From positions 2,914,001 through 2,978,000 of the forward strand of contig NZ_JAFBBR010000001.1 of assembly GCF_016907295.1 (NCBI RefSeq): a stretch of DNA of 64,000 nucleotides, in the 5' to 3' direction. This DNA comes from Microbacterium dextranolyticum (GTDB taxonomy: Bacteria; Actinomycetota; Actinomycetes; Actinomycetales; Microbacteriaceae). This document shows positions 43,322-57,118 of the stretch, in pieces. The notes beneath the pieces are model-generated. The model was not told the DNA's origin. It saw only the letters and a list, made by a program, of their open reading frames with translations, and ran no database searches. Positions within the stretch are counted from its first letter, which is position 1. Every line of letters begins with the position of its first letter. A program made the position numbers and the translations under genes.

Positions 43322-44914
43322 TCAGAACGGCCAGACGAGCGGCACGTACAGCACCGCGACCGCGAGGTAGACGATCATGAGCGGCAGGCCGAGCTTGGCG
43401 TAGTCGCCGAAGCGGTAGCCGCCGGGCTGCAGCACCATGAGGTTCACCGGTGTCGCGACGGGCGTGAGGAACGCGGCGGCACCGGCGACGGTCAGCGCCA
43501 TCATGAACGGCTGGATACTGAGGTCGAGGCTGCCCGCGATCGCCACCGCGATGGGCGTCACGATGAGGACGGTCGCGACGTTCGAGATGAACTGCCCGAG
43601 CACCATCGTCAGCACGCACAGCACGAGCAGCGCGAGGTGGGGAGAGGTCGATCCGACGATCCCCAGCACGACGTCGGCGACCCGACCGGCCGCGCCGGTG
43701 GCGATGAACGCCGAGGACAGCGGCACCATGCCCGCGATGAGGATGACCGTCGTCCACGAGATCGAACGGTAGGTCTGCGGGATCGTCAAAGTGCGGGTGA
43801 GAACGAGCGCTCCCGCCGCGACGAGGCCCGCCACCGCGGGCGGCACCGCGCCCGTCGCGAGGAGCAGCACCATGAGACCGAGAATGACGAGCGCGCGCTT
43901 GGCTCCGCGCCCGAGCGGCACGGCGCGCTGCAGCGCCTGCGGCGGTGTCACCGCGATGACATCGGGCGACTGCGCGTAGCGGGTGAGCGCGGCCCACGGC
44001 CCGCGCACGAGCATCGCGTCGCCGGCCTGCAGAGTGAGCGAGCCGGTCACCCCGGTGCCACGCGAGGCGTTCGGCCCGTCGTCGGCGCCGCGGTGCACCG
44101 CCAGCACGACGAGGTCCTCGTCGCGAGTGGTCATGCCGGCCGAGATCGTGCGCCCGATGAGCCTCGAGCGGGGCGCGACGAGCACTTCGGCGACGCCTTC
44201 GCGGGCGCTGAACAGCACGCCCGTATCGATGTCGACGTCGTAGCTGTCGCGCAGAGCTCGGGCGTGCTCGCTCGGATCGGTCGGGTCGGCGACGTGCTCG
44301 GGGCGACGCTCGGGAAGGAGTCGCCCGCCGCCGAACGCGACGATCGCGACGGTCAGCACCACGAGCGGGACCCCGACGAGCGCGAACTCGAAGAAGCCGA
44401 ACTCTCGGCCGCCCGCGGCGGCCGCCGCCTCGGAGACGACGATGTTGACCGGCGTGCCGGTAAGGGTCAGCAGCGACCCGGCGCTCGCCGCGAAGGCGAG
44501 CGGGATCAGCATCTTCGACGGCACGATCTTCGCGCGGACCGCCACCACGACGACGACCGGCAGCAGCGCCGCAACTGCTCCATTGATCGAGATGAACGCG
44601 GCCAGCAGGGCTGCCATGGCGCCGATCACGACGGTCAGACGCACCCGGCCACGCCCCGCCCTCGTCACGACCTGCTGCCCGAGCCAGGCGGTGACCCCGG
44701 TGGCATCCAGCGATTCGCTCACCACGAACAGGCTCGCGATGAACAGCACGGTCGGGTCGCCGAAGCCCGAGAACGCCTCGCCGAGGGTGAGAACGCCCGT
44801 CGCCCACAGGGCGAGCGCGACGCCGATCGATACGATCGAGAGGGGCACGCGTCCACTCACGAACGCGGCGATCGCCACGGCCAGGATCAGGAATGTCCAA
44901 CCGGCCGGGTCCAT
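43322..44914 (-). CDS. SLC13-family transporter with central TrkA-C-like domain
   Basis: This 530-residue membrane protein has two blocks of hydrophobic segments (about 1-205 and 325-530) separated by a soluble region of about 110 residues. The central region contains PRSRLIGRTISAGMTTRDEDLVVLAV, typical of TrkA-C domains found in sodium/sulfate or anion symporters. The repeated pore motifs are LTGTPVNIVV and TPVATPVNLMV, as in DASS/ArsB-like transporters. The substrate may be sulfate or a dicarboxylate but cannot be assigned. It converges on the S11 peptidase gene. Confidence 0.88.
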   Translation of the reverse strand: MDPAGWTFLILAVAIAAFVSGRVPLSIVSIGVALALWATGVLTLGEAFSGFGDPTVLFIASLFVVSESLDATGVTAWLGQQVVTRAGRGRVRLTVVIGAMAALLAAFISINGAVAALLPVVVVVAVRAKIVPSKMLIPLAFAASAGSLLTLTGTPVNIVVSEAAAAAGGREFGFFEFALVGVPLVVLTVAIVAFGGGRLLPERRPEHVADPTDPSEHARALRDSYDVDIDTGVLFSAREGVAEVLVAPRSRLIGRTISAGMTTRDEDLVVLAVHRGADDGPNASRGTGVTGSLTLQAGDAMLVRGPWAALTRYAQSPDVIAVTPPQALQRAVPLGRGAKRALVILGLMVLLLATGAVPPAVAGLVAAGALVLTRTLTIPQTYRSISWTTVILIAGMVPLSSAFIATGAAGRVADVVLGIVGSTSPHLALLVLCVLTMVLGQFISNVATVLIVTPIAVAIAGSLDLSIQPFMMALTVAGAAAFLTPVATPVNLMVLQPGGYRFGDYAKLGLPLMIVYLAVAVLYVPLVWPF

Positions 44915-45103
44915 GGCTTCACCCTAGACGCCGGATGTCGGCGCGCCCACCCGCCCTCGGGCTCCGCCCGCGCTGGGCTCGATGGGACGGGGCCGGTCGG
45001 TGGGAGCCCCCGCCCCCTTCCGCCTCACGACCGATCCCGCCTGCGGACGCGATCCTGATGCGGAGGAGTCCGTCCGGGCGCCCGGGAAGCGTCCGGACAA
45101 AGT

Positions 45104-45149
45104 GAAACCCCCGCGATCCCAGTGTTTTCAAGGGATTCGCGGGGGTTTC
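45104..45149 (-). terminator. strong hairpin after tRNA-Ser
   Basis: GAAACCCCCGCGATCCC (45104-45120) pairs with GGGATTCGCGGGGGTTTC (45132-45149) with one bulged base, around an A/T-rich loop. It starts three bases after the tRNA CCA end and is the expected tRNA terminator. Confidence 0.85.
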
Positions 45150-45151
45150 GG

Positions 45152-45242
45152 TGGCGGTGACGGTGGGATTTGAACCCACGGTAGGGGGTTACCCTACACA
45201 ACTTTTCGAGAGTTGCACCTTCGGCCGCTCGGACACGTCACC
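45152..45242 (-). tRNA. tRNA-Ser (anticodon CGA)
   Basis: The reverse strand begins GGTGACGTGTCCGAGCGGCC and closes with the acceptor strand CGTCACC, discriminator G and an encoded CCA. The anticodon arm is CAACT-CTCGAAA-AGTTG, giving anticodon CGA for codon UCG. The long variable arm (GTAGGGTAACCCCCTAC) and the T arm GTGGGTTCAAATCCCAC confirm a class II serine tRNA. Confidence 0.97.
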
Positions 45243-45348
45243 GCCGACTAGCTTACGACACTCCGGGCATCCCCGCGAACCGGCACGCTAGGTAAGACGT
45301 CACCGACCCCCGCGCACCGTGTCGCCGCCCGCGGGTAGCGTGACAGGA

Positions 45349-46755
45349 GTGACCGCACGGATGACCCCACAGCAGCGACTCGTCGTCGCGATCGCCGTGC
45401 TGGGCTCATTCGTGGCCTTCCTCGACGGCACGGTCGTGAACGTCGCGCTCCCCGCGATCGCCCGCGAACTGGGCGGGGGCCTGTCGACCCAGCAGTGGAC
45501 GGTCGACGCGTATCTCGTGACACTCGGGGCGCTCATCCTCGTCGCCGGCGCCGCGAGCGACGCGTACGGCCGCATCCTGGTGCTGCGGATCGGGCTGATC
45601 GGGTTCGGCGCGGCATCCCTCGCGGTCGCCGCCGCCCCGACGATCGAACTGCTCATCGCCGCTCGGGCCGTGCAGGGCATCGCCGGGGCCTTCCTCGTGC
45701 CGAGCTCGCTGGCGCTCATCACGTCGACGATGTCCGACCCCGCACGCTCACGCGCCATCGGGCTGTGGACCGCGATGACGACCGGAGCGATGATCGTCGG
45801 ACCTCTGCTGGGCGGCGTGATAGTCGACCATGCCTCGTGGCGGTGGGTGTTCCTCATCAACGTGCTGCCGATCGGCGTCGCCCTCTGGCTGCTCACCCGC
45901 CTCGACGTGCGCGACGAGCGCCGTGCCGGGGCACGGATCGACTGGTGGGGCGCGACGCTCTGCACGGCCGGGCTCGGGCTCGCCGTCCTCGCCCTCATCG
46001 AACTGCCCACGGCCCGCGGAACCGCCGCCACCCCCTGGCTGTGGGCCGCGCTCGCCGCCGGCGTCGTCCTGTTCGCCGCCTTCGTGCTGCGCCAGCGCGC
46101 CGCGCCGCACCCCCTGCTGCCCCTCGACCTCTTCCGCAGCAGAACCTTCAGCGCCGGCAACCTCGCGACCCTCTTCATCTATGCCGCGCTTTCGCTCAAC
46201 GGCTTCGTGATCGCGGTGTACCTGCAGCAGGGCGCGGGGCTGTCCGCCACTCTCGCCGGCCTCGCGAGTCTGCCGACCACGATCCTCGTGATCGCCCTCA
46301 GCTCCCGGGTCGGCGTTCTGGCGGGGCGATTCGGCCCGCGCCTGTTCATGACGGTCGGCCCCCTCGTCATGGCGACGGGATGCCTGTTGCTGCTCACCGT
46401 CGGGGCACGCTTCGACTACTGGTGGCAGATCCTCCCGGGCATGATCGTGCTCGGCCTCGGACTCGCCCTCACCGTCTCTCCGCTCACATCGGCCATCCTC
46501 GGCGCGGCGGATCCGGAGCGCTCCGGCATCGCCTCGGCCGTCAACAACGCCGTCGCCCGGGTCGCGGGGCTCCTGTCCATCGCCTCGCTCGCGGCGATCA
46601 CCGGAGGCGCGCTCGATCTCACCGGCTTCCACCGCTCGGTGTGGGTGACGGCCGCTCTGCTCGTGGTCGGCGCGGTCGTGTCGGCGATCGGCGTGCGCAA
46701 TCCGCCGCGGTCTGCGGATGCCCGGGCATCCGACGACTCCCCCGCAGCGCTCTGA
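45349..46755 (+). CDS. MFS transporter, DHA2 (14-helix) drug:proton antiporter type
   Basis: This protein of about 468 residues shows 14 hydrophobic segments, the DHA2 hallmark, with motif C-like [18 protein letters not shown] in segment 5 and the early loop [12 protein letters not shown]. Such proteins export drugs or other small molecules using the proton gradient. GTG at 45349 ([10 protein letters not shown]) and ATG at 45361 are both possible starts; the second has AGGAG 11 bases upstream. The substrate is unknown. It lies between the tRNA and ldh. Confidence 0.87.
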   Translation: MTARMTPQQRLVVAIAVLGSFVAFLDGTVVNVALPAIARELGGGLSTQQWTVDAYLVTLGALILVAGAASDAYGRILVLRIGLIGFGAASLAVAAAPTIELLIAARAVQGIAGAFLVPSSLALITSTMSDPARSRAIGLWTAMTTGAMIVGPLLGGVIVDHASWRWVFLINVLPIGVALWLLTRLDVRDERRAGARIDWWGATLCTAGLGLAVLALIELPTARGTAATPWLWAALAAGVVLFAAFVLRQRAAPHPLLPLDLFRSRTFSAGNLATLFIYAALSLNGFVIAVYLQQGAGLSATLAGLASLPTTILVIALSSRVGVLAGRFGPRLFMTVGPLVMATGCLLLLTVGARFDYWWQILPGMIVLGLGLALTVSPLTSAILGAADPERSGIASAVNNAVARVAGLLSIASLAAITGGALDLTGFHRSVWVTAALLVVGAVVSAIGVRNPPRSADARASDDSPAAL

Positions 46756-46861
46756 GCGGCACCTCGGGGCGCTCGGCACCGTCGGCCTCGATCACGACGT
46801 GCACGCGACCGAGCCCGGCGTCGCGGTGGCAGAGGGCCCGGGGCACTGTCAGACTGTGCGC

Positions 46862-47815
46862 ATGAGCGTGATCGAGAACTCGAAACTGACCGTCGTCGGC
46901 GCGGGAGCTGTCGGATCCTCCGTCGCCTACGCCGCCCTGATCCGCGGGTCCGCCCGCCACGTGGCCCTCTACGACATCGCCCCCGAAAAGACCGAGGCCG
47001 AGGTGCTCGACCTCGCGCACGGCGCCCAGTTCACCGGTTCGAGCGACATCATCGGAGGCGCCGATATCTCGGTCGCCGCCGGATCGCACGTCGTCGTCAT
47101 CACCGCCGGAGCGAAGCAGAAGCCTGGCCAGACCCGCATCGAGCTCGCCGGCGTCAACGCCGGCATCCTCAAGTCGATGATGCCGCAGTTGCTCGAAGTC
47201 GCCCCCAACGCGACATTCGTCATCGTCACCAATCCCTGCGACGTGCTCACCGTGCTCGCGCAGGAGACCACCGACCTGCCCTACGAGCGGATCTTCGCCT
47301 CGGGCACCGTGCTCGACACCTCGCGCCTGCGCTGGAAGATCGCCCAGCGCGCCGGCGTCTCGATCGCGAGCGTGCACGCGTACATCGTCGGCGAGCACGG
47401 CGACACGGAGTTCCCGCTGTGGTCGCACGCCACGATCGGCACCGTCCCGATCCTCGACTGGGTGCCGCTGGACGGCCAGCCGAAGTTCACGGTCGACGAG
47501 CTCGACCAGATCGCCGTCGACGTGCGCGACGCCGCCTACAAGGTGATCCAGGGCAAGGGCGCGACCAACTACGCGATCGGCCTGTCGAGCGCACGCATCG
47601 TCGAGGCGCTGCTGAACGACGAGCACACCGTCATGCCGGTCTCGACCGTGCTCGACGACTTCCACGGCGTGAGCGGCGTCGCCCTGTCGGTGCCCTCGAT
47701 CGTCTCTTCTGCGGGAGCCGAGCCGATCCGTCAGACCGCCTTCTCGCCGAACGAACTGGGACTGTTCCGCCGGTCGGCCGATGCCCTCCGAGAGGTCGCC
47801 GACTCGCTGCGCTGA
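46862..47815 (+). CDS. ldh: L-lactate dehydrogenase
   Basis: This 317-residue NAD-dependent enzyme begins [20 protein letters not shown]. The substrate loop reads [14 protein letters not shown], with Gln before KPGQTR as in lactate rather than malate dehydrogenases. The catalytic His is in [13 protein letters not shown] and the substrate Arg in LDTSRLR. It interconverts pyruvate and L-lactate. It is followed by an inverted repeat and radA. Confidence 0.95.
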   Translation: MSVIENSKLTVVGAGAVGSSVAYAALIRGSARHVALYDIAPEKTEAEVLDLAHGAQFTGSSDIIGGADISVAAGSHVVVITAGAKQKPGQTRIELAGVNAGILKSMMPQLLEVAPNATFVIVTNPCDVLTVLAQETTDLPYERIFASGTVLDTSRLRWKIAQRAGVSIASVHAYIVGEHGDTEFPLWSHATIGTVPILDWVPLDGQPKFTVDELDQIAVDVRDAAYKVIQGKGATNYAIGLSSARIVEALLNDEHTVMPVSTVLDDFHGVSGVALSVPSIVSSAGAEPIRQTAFSPNELGLFRRSADALREVADSLR

Positions 47816-47839
47816 GCCGCACGCCCGCGGACGGATCCG

Positions 47840-47890
47840 GCCCGGGCACCCGACCGCTCGTCACACGACGGGCATGTCGGATGCCCGGGC
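47840..47890 (+). terminator. inverted repeat between ldh and radA
   Basis: GCCCGGGCA (47840-47848) and TGCCCGGGC (47882-47890) are perfectly complementary with a 33-base interval. It starts 25 bp after the ldh stop and ends 12 bp before radA, so it may terminate ldh or structure the radA leader. Confidence 0.4.
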
Positions 47891-47902
47891 TAGCCTTTCT
47901 CC

Positions 47903-49264
47903 ATGGCATCCAAACGCGCGGCGTCGACCCTCGCCTACCGCTGCACGGAGTGCGGCTGGACGAGCGCCAAATGGGTCGGACGATGCGGGGAATGCCAGCA
48001 GTGGGGCACGGTCGTGGAGGCCACCACCCCGACCGGGATCTCCGCCCCCGCCGTCACGGCGACGACCCCGACCCGGTCGGCCCGCCCCATCACCCAGATC
48101 GACACCCGTGAGACGCCGCGCCGCACGACGGGCGTCGGCGAGTTCGACCGGGTGCTGGGCGGCGGCATCGTGCCGGGCGCCGCGATCCTGCTCTCGGGCG
48201 AGCCGGGCGTCGGAAAATCCACGCTTCTGCTCGAGGTCGCCGCGCGGACGGCTGCGGCGGGCCGCCGCGTGCTCTACGTCAGCGCCGAAGAGTCGCTCGG
48301 GCAGGTGCGGCTGCGGGCCGAGCGCACGACATCGCTTCACGACGAGCTGTACCTGGCCGCCGAGACCGACCTCGCCACGGTCCTCGGGCACGTCGACGAG
48401 ACGCACCCCGACCTGCTCATCGTCGATTCCGTGCAGACGGTCTCGTCCGGGCTCGTCGACGGCGCCGCCGGGCACCCGAGTCAGGTACGCGAAGTGGCAT
48501 CCACCCTCATCCGCGTGGCGAAGGACCGATCCCTGCCCGTCATCCTCGTCGGACACGTGACGAAGGACGGGCAGGTCGCCGGCCCCCGCATCCTCGAGCA
48601 TCTCGTCGACGTGGTCTGCCACTTCGAGGGCGATCGACAGACCTCGCTGCGCTTCGTACGCGCCCTGAAGAACCGCTTCGGCGCCACCGATGAAGTCGGC
48701 TGCTTCGAACAGACTCAGCACGGCATCGCCGAGGTTCCCGACCCCAGCGCGCTCTTTCTCGGGCATGGCTCCCGTGAGCCGGGAACCTGCGTGACGATCG
48801 CGCTCGAGGGTCGGCGGGCACTTCCCGTCGAGGTGCAGGCGCTGACCCTGCCCGGGTCGGGGCCGAACCCGCGCCGCATCGTGAGCGGCGTCGACGGCGC
48901 CCGCGTGGCGATGGTGCTGGCGGTGCTCGAAAAGCGCGCCGGCATCCGCGTCTCGGACCAGGACGTCTACGTCTCGACCGTCGGCGGCGTGCGTCTCACC
49001 GAACCGGCCGCCGACCTCGCGATCGCGCTCGCGGTCGCCAGCGCCGTATCGAACAGGCCGAACCCGGCACAGCTCGCCGCCATCGGGGAGCTGAGTCTCG
49101 CCGGTGAGATCCGCGCCGTCACCCAGCACGACCAGCGCCGGTCCGAAGCCGGCCGACTGGGCTACCGGACGATCGTCGACACGGCATCCGTCGATCTGCG
49201 CCGCGCGCTGCGCGACCTGCCACGCCAGCACCCCGTCCAGCGGGGCGACGCGCCCGGCTTCTGA
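47903..49264 (+). CDS. radA: DNA repair protein RadA
   Basis: This 453-residue RecA-related protein has the N-terminal C4 zinc finger (Cys14, Cys17, Cys28, Cys31 in YRCTECGWTSAKWVGRCGEC), Walker A GEPGVGKST, the RadA-specific KNRFG motif and a Lon protease-like C-terminal domain without its catalytic dyad function. It promotes branch migration in homologous recombination. It starts at ATG shortly after the ldh inverted repeat. Confidence 0.97.
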   Translation: MASKRAASTLAYRCTECGWTSAKWVGRCGECQQWGTVVEATTPTGISAPAVTATTPTRSARPITQIDTRETPRRTTGVGEFDRVLGGGIVPGAAILLSGEPGVGKSTLLLEVAARTAAAGRRVLYVSAEESLGQVRLRAERTTSLHDELYLAAETDLATVLGHVDETHPDLLIVDSVQTVSSGLVDGAAGHPSQVREVASTLIRVAKDRSLPVILVGHVTKDGQVAGPRILEHLVDVVCHFEGDRQTSLRFVRALKNRFGATDEVGCFEQTQHGIAEVPDPSALFLGHGSREPGTCVTIALEGRRALPVEVQALTLPGSGPNPRRIVSGVDGARVAMVLAVLEKRAGIRVSDQDVYVSTVGGVRLTEPAADLAIALAVASAVSNRPNPAQLAAIGELSLAGEIRAVTQHDQRRSEAGRLGYRTIVDTASVDLRRALRDLPRQHPVQRGDAPGF

Positions 49265-49282
49265 GGGACACGGCCGCCGTTC

Positions 49283-49687
49283 TTACGCGTCGAGCGCCGC
49301 GATGACGTCGGCGGGTGTGGCCTGCATGGGGTGCGGGCCGGCGATGTCGAAGAACACCGTCGTGATCTCGTCGCCGTGCGCACCGAGGAACGCGCGCAGC
49401 CACGCGGACGAATGCAGCCCGACCGCGGGGGGCAGCGCCGCCGGCTTATGGGCGGCATCGCTGAACAGCAGCAGCGCGACGTCACCCGTGTTCGGGTCAC
49501 GGTAGGTCCAGACCTCACCGCTGTCGCGCGGATCGTCGCGCTGCCCGGGCCGCATCAGGGGGACCACGGTCGGGCCGTGGCGCAGGGCGAACGCGAGCGC
49601 TGCCATGTCCTGCGTCTGCAGGGCATCGGCGAGCTGCGGATTGCGGAAGTCGAGCGGCGCCTTCTTGCGACGCGGGGTGCCAGCCAT
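49283..49687 (-). CDS. SseB-like hypothetical protein
   Basis: This 134-residue protein begins MAGTPRRKKAPLDFRNPQLADALQTQD. The core TVVPLMRPG...YRDPNTGDVALLLFSDAAH with a closing PADVIAALDA resembles SseB N-terminal-type domains found in small actinobacterial proteins, some annotated loosely as dehydrogenases. I see no dehydrogenase motif. It converges on radA with an 18-bp gap. Function unknown. Confidence 0.65.
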   Translation of the reverse strand: MAGTPRRKKAPLDFRNPQLADALQTQDMAALAFALRHGPTVVPLMRPGQRDDPRDSGEVWTYRDPNTGDVALLLFSDAAHKPAALPPAVGLHSSAWLRAFLGAHGDEITTVFFDIAGPHPMQATPADVIAALDA

Positions 49688-49811
49688 GCCGTCCAGCCTA
49701 GAAGGGACGAGCGAGAAGGGCCCCCTCGACCCTCGCACTGGGGGACGGGAGGAATCGAGAGGGCCTGAGCTCACCGCATCCAGCCGGTGCCACTGGGATG
49801 ACCACCGGGGA

Positions 49812-49920
49812 CCGTGACTGGGATCACGGGGGGACGCAGTTCACGAGCTCCGAACAACGGTACGCAGGTGTTCGGAGCGAGCGGGCCGCCACGTCCGGTA
49901 TATCAATGAGAATGCTCTCA
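49812..49920. other. 319-bp gap with three small palindromes and an A/T-rich site
   Basis: No gene is seen between 49688 and 50006. The gap holds CCGTGA-6-TCACGG (49812-49829), GCTCCGAACA-12-TGTTCGGAGC (49847-49878) and TGAGAATGCTCTCA (49907-49920). The last is followed by TAATAGCG, which is rich in A/T for this genome. The second hairpin could end the reverse-strand gene at 50007-50693; the third could be a promoter or operator of something not recognised. Confidence 0.5.
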
Positions 49921-50006
49921 TAATAGCGCTGACCAGGGAATTTCCTGACAAGCCGATCTCGCGTCAGCCAGGGGGATTGCGCTCAAGGCATCCACCATGT
50001 AGGCGA

Positions 50007-50693
50007 TCAGCGCAGCTGGAACATTCCGGTGTCGGCGGCCTGGATTCCGCCAATCGACACCTGCAGGTGGAAGTAACCCGATGGTGCAGGCGGCCGCGAC
50101 GACCCGCAGGTGTCGACGGACGAACGGGTGCGATCCCAGACCACGGGGGTGACGCTCGAGACGGTCTGCCCCGCGGCGAGCTGCACGACCTGGTCACTCG
50201 ATTCGCTCTGGCAGTCGGTCGACCGCCACCACGTGTCGGCGCCGCTCGTGATGACGAAAGACTGCGTCGCCGTGCCGACGTTGATCAGACACGGATGATC
50301 GGACGTGTTCGACAGCGTGATCGACAGCTTCGGCAGCTCGCCCGCCCCATAGGAGTCCTTGTCGGTCACCGCGAGCACGGAGATTCCCGACGTCGAGCAG
50401 GCCGCGATCCCAGGCGATGCTTCGGGCGTCGGGGATGCCGCAGGCTCCGTCGCCGACGAGGTCTGCTCGGTCGGCGCAGGGGCGTCCGACGGTGCCGCCG
50501 TCGGCGCCGACGATGACGCGGAGTGCGATGCCGACGGCGTCCCGCCCGTCGACGGGGCGCTCTGCCCCGGCCGCCACAGCGCGATGACCGCGGCGACGAT
50601 GCCGCCGATCACGAGCAGCGCGAGCAGCAGCGCGACCAGCCGACGGCGTCGGTACACGGCCGGAGAGGGCCGGCGACGGGTCGGGGTGCTCAT
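50007..50693 (-). CDS. membrane-anchored secreted protein with Ser/Thr/Pro linker
   Basis: This 228-residue protein has a basic start, a membrane segment at about residues 19-40 (LVALLLALLVIGGIVAAVIAL), a linker of about 60 residues rich in Ser, Ala, Thr and Pro, and a C-terminal beta-rich domain with four Cys that could pair (for example Cys98 and Cys135). The domain (GAGELPKLSITLSNTSDHPC) resembles DUF4232-like or Ig-like extracellular modules. It should sit outside, tethered to the membrane. Function unknown. Confidence 0.75.
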   Translation of the reverse strand: MSTPTRRRPSPAVYRRRRLVALLLALLVIGGIVAAVIALWRPGQSAPSTGGTPSASHSASSSAPTAAPSDAPAPTEQTSSATEPAASPTPEASPGIAACSTSGISVLAVTDKDSYGAGELPKLSITLSNTSDHPCLINVGTATQSFVITSGADTWWRSTDCQSESSDQVVQLAAGQTVSSVTPVVWDRTRSSVDTCGSSRPPAPSGYFHLQVSIGGIQAADTGMFQLR

Positions 50694-50740
50694 TGCTTCA
50701 GGCTACGCTGTGGCATCCACCATCCCCTGGGGGCACGCGG

Positions 50741-50767
50741 GGCGGACGCCCGCACGGGTCGTCCGCC
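50741..50767 (-). terminator. hairpin after argA
   Basis: GGCGGAC (50741-50747) pairs with GTCCGCC (50761-50767), 14 bp beyond the argA stop on the reverse strand. It is GC-rich and lacks a U-run. Confidence 0.45.
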
Positions 50768-50781
50768 GCGAGCCGAACCGT

Positions 50782-51282
50782 TCAGAGGTTCTTGAGCATG
50801 CGGGTGTTGCCGAGCGTGTTCGGCTTGACGTGGGCGAGGTCCAGGAACTCCGCGACGCCCTCGTCGGGGCTGCGCAGCATCTGCGAGTAGACATCGTGGT
50901 CGACGACCTGTTCGCCGATCGGCGCGAAGCCGCGGCGGGTGAAGAAGTCGACCTCGAACGTGAGGCAGAACAGTCGCGACAGGCCGAGTTCGAGCGCGTT
51001 GTGCTCCAAGCGCTCGACGATGGCCCCGCCGACGCCGTGGTGCAGCCAGGCATCCGACACGATGAGGGTGCGGATCTCTCCCAGGTCTTCCCACATCACG
51101 TGCAGCGCGCCGCAACCGACGAGCTCGCCGTCCGCCTCGGCGACCACGAACTCCTGCACGGACTCGAAGACGGTGACGACCTCTTTGCCGAGCAGAATCC
51201 GTCGCTGCACCCAGGGTTCGAGAAGGGCGAGGATCCCGCGTACGTCGGACGTGCGGGCCGGACGGACCCCGAAGGAAGTCAT
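50782..51282 (-). CDS. argA: amino-acid N-acetyltransferase (short actinobacterial N-acetylglutamate synthase)
   Basis: This 166-residue GNAT protein starts MTSFGVRPARTSDVRGILALLEPWV. The acetyl-CoA region is DLGEIRTLIVSDAWLHHGVGGAIVERLE and the C-terminus CLTFEVDFFTRRGFAPI matches the short ArgA proteins known from mycobacteria, which make N-acetylglutamate for arginine synthesis without the kinase-like domain of E. coli ArgA. No other arginine genes are nearby. It is divergent from the transglutaminase operon. Confidence 0.88.
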   Translation of the reverse strand: MTSFGVRPARTSDVRGILALLEPWVQRRILLGKEVVTVFESVQEFVVAEADGELVGCGALHVMWEDLGEIRTLIVSDAWLHHGVGGAIVERLEHNALELGLSRLFCLTFEVDFFTRRGFAPIGEQVVDHDVYSQMLRSPDEGVAEFLDLAHVKPNTLGNTRMLKNL

Positions 51283-51353
51283 CGCACAACTGTACGGCGC
51301 GCCGCCGGGGCGCACGTAACCCGTCGGCAACAGAGATGCACGATGCTGAGGGC

Positions 51354-54604
<3,251 letters not shown>

Positions 54605-54608
<4 letters not shown>

Positions 54609-57118
54609 GCGTTCTGCGGGACTACGCGACGGCGGTGTCGCAACCGACACTGCCGCTGTCCACCGCGCTCGAACCGGCCCGGTACGACGAGGTGGTGGAT
54701 GCCGACGGCGCGCTGCGCGCCCCGTGGCAGGCCCTCGCCGGTCTCGCACTCGGACTCACCGGAGACGAGCTCAGCCGGGTCGCCGGCGAGATCTCCCGCT
54801 TCCTCGCGGACGACGGCGTGTCGTACCTGCGCCCCGGCGCCGTCGCCGAACCCTGGCAGCTCGACCCGATCCCCCTGGTCATCGACGCCGCGACCTGGTC
54901 GAAGCTCGATCTCGGACTCGCCCAGCGCACCGAGCTGCTGAACGCGATCGCCGTCGACCTCTACGGCGAACAGACCCTCCTGCGCGAGGGCATCGTCCCG
55001 TCGGCGGTCGTTCTGGGGCACTCCGGCTTCGTGCGGCCGATCGCCGGCTCGCGGACGACCGACAGGCATCCGCTGCTGCTGGCCGGCGCCGACCTCGGCC
55101 GCGACGCGGCGGGCGAATGGCACGTGCTCGCCGACCGGGTGCAGGCCCCGTCGGGGCTCGGCTTCGCCGCCGAGAACCGCCGCGTCATCTCGCAGGTGCT
55201 GCCCGACCTGTTCCACGAGAGCAGCCTGCACCGGATCGACCCGTTCCTGTCCGCACTGCGGGCGGCCCTGCTGTCGTCGGCGCCGGAGGGAGTCACCGAT
55301 CCACGCGTCGTGATCCTGTCGCCCGGAACGCACAGCGAGACCTCGTTCGACCAGGCGTTCCTGGCCACCGCACTCGGGTTCCCCCTGGTGCAGGGCAGCG
55401 ACCTGGTGGTCCGCGACGGCACCGTGTGGATGAAGCCCGCCCGGTGGCCGGGTCGCGCACCGACCGACCGCGTCGACGTGATCGTCCGGCGCGTCGACGC
55501 GGAGTGGTGCGACCCGCTCGAGATGCGCGGCGACTCGCGCCTCGGCGTCGCGGGGCTGTCGGAGGCGGTCCGGCGCGGGCGCGTGCGCCTGGTGAACGGG
55601 CTGGGCACGGGCGTCCTCGAGAACCCGGGGCTCCTGCCCTTTCTGGCGGACGCGTGCGAGCATCTGCTCGGCGAGCATCTGCGCCTGCCGTCCGTGCGGA
55701 CGCTGTGGTGCGGCGATCCCGACGCGTACCGTGATGTGCGGGCTCGCCTCATCGAGGGAGACCCGACCCTGCTGCTGCGCTCCATCGACGAGCCCCGCAA
55801 GACGTTCGCGTCACTTCCGACCGACGAGCTCGCGGCGCGAGTGGATGCCGCTCCGCACCGCTTCGTCGGTCAAGACCTGCTCTCCCTGTCGCAGGCGCCG
55901 ATCTGGCGCACGGGCGGCCAGGCCCTCGCCGCCCCCCTGAACCTGCGGGCATTCACCCTGCACTACGGCTCGGCGTACCGGCCGCTGCTGGGCGGGCTGG
56001 CCACCGTCCGCGAGCATCCCGACGCTCCCCCGCGCACCAAGGACGTCTGGGTGCTGAAGGCCGACCTCGCCGACGCGGACCAGAACCTGGCCGAGATCAC
56101 TCCGATCGCCACGGCCCGCACCGTGCCGGCCCTGGCTCCGCGCGCGCTCGCGGACATGTTCTGGACGGGCCGATACGCGGAGCGCGCCGAGGACTTGCTG
56201 CGCCTATCGCTCGCCGCGCAGGCATTGCTCGACCAGCCGGGAGCTCCCGCCGCGACGCGCATGCCCGAGAGCGCGCGGGTGCTGTGGCGGGTCATCGCGC
56301 GGCTCATGGGTCAGCGCTCGTCCGACCACGAGTCCGAGTTCCGCGACGTCCTGCTCGACTCTCGACGCGCCGGTACCGCCGCGCACTCCGTCCGAAGGTT
56401 GCGCGAGGCGATGGAGGGAGTGCGCGATCAGCTGTCGGGAGACACGTGGCGCGTGTTCTCGAACATCGAGCGCGCCACACGGGCGCTCGAGCTGTCGCCG
56501 CGACCGCACCGCGCCGCCGAATCCGCCGGCCGCATGCTGGCGGCCATGCTCTCGCTGTACGGGATCACCGCGAACATGATCCGCGACTCCGGGTGGCACA
56601 TGATGGAGGCGGGACGATTCCTCGAGCGCGGCCTGCAGCTGACCCACCTGTTGCACGGTCTCACCGAGCGGCGTGACCCGCGACGCGAACACGAGGTGCT
56701 CGACGGCATCCTCCTCTCCGCGGAGAGCGTCGTGACCTACCGTCGCCGCTACCGCGGATCGGTGCGCGATGCCGATGTGCTCGATCTGCTGCTGCTCGAT
56801 GAGAGCAACCCCCGCTCGCTCGCGTTCGCCCTGTCACGACTGCGTGAACACCTCGGTGCCATGCCGGCATCCACCGGTTCGACCCGCGCGGAGCGGCTGC
56901 TCGACCATCTCGAGTCCGACGTGGCCGAGCTCGATGTGGCGAACCTCGGACGCGCGCACAGCGGCCGCCGCGAGGACCTCGCCGACGCCCTCGACGACAT
57001 CGCGACACGGCTCGAGCAGCTCGCGGTCGCGATCCACGAGCAGCACTTCGAGAGCGGCCCGCCGCCGGTGCCGCTGTCCGAGCTGTCGCTCGTCGAACTG
57101 ATGGAGGCGCGCGCATGA
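54605..57118 (+). CDS. circularly permuted ATP-grasp protein fused to alpha-E domain
   Basis: This 837-residue protein starts at a GTG overlapping the previous stop. Residues about 1-490 match circularly permuted ATP-grasp type 2 (PIPLVIDAATWSKLDLGLAQR, IVRRVDAEWCDPLEMRGDS, GLGTGVLENPGLLPF). From about 508 (LADMFWTGRYAERAEDLLR) to the end is the helical alpha-E (DUF403) domain. In many bacteria these are two adjacent genes; here they are fused. ATP-grasp enzymes join a carboxylate to an amine with ATP, so a peptide or amide product is likely. The substrate is unknown. Confidence 0.92.

Noticed and set aside
45243..45300. CTAGCTTAC/CTAGGTAAG pair near the tRNA as an attachment site
   Set aside because: The match is short and imperfect, no integrase is nearby and the tRNA 3' end is not duplicated in the window.
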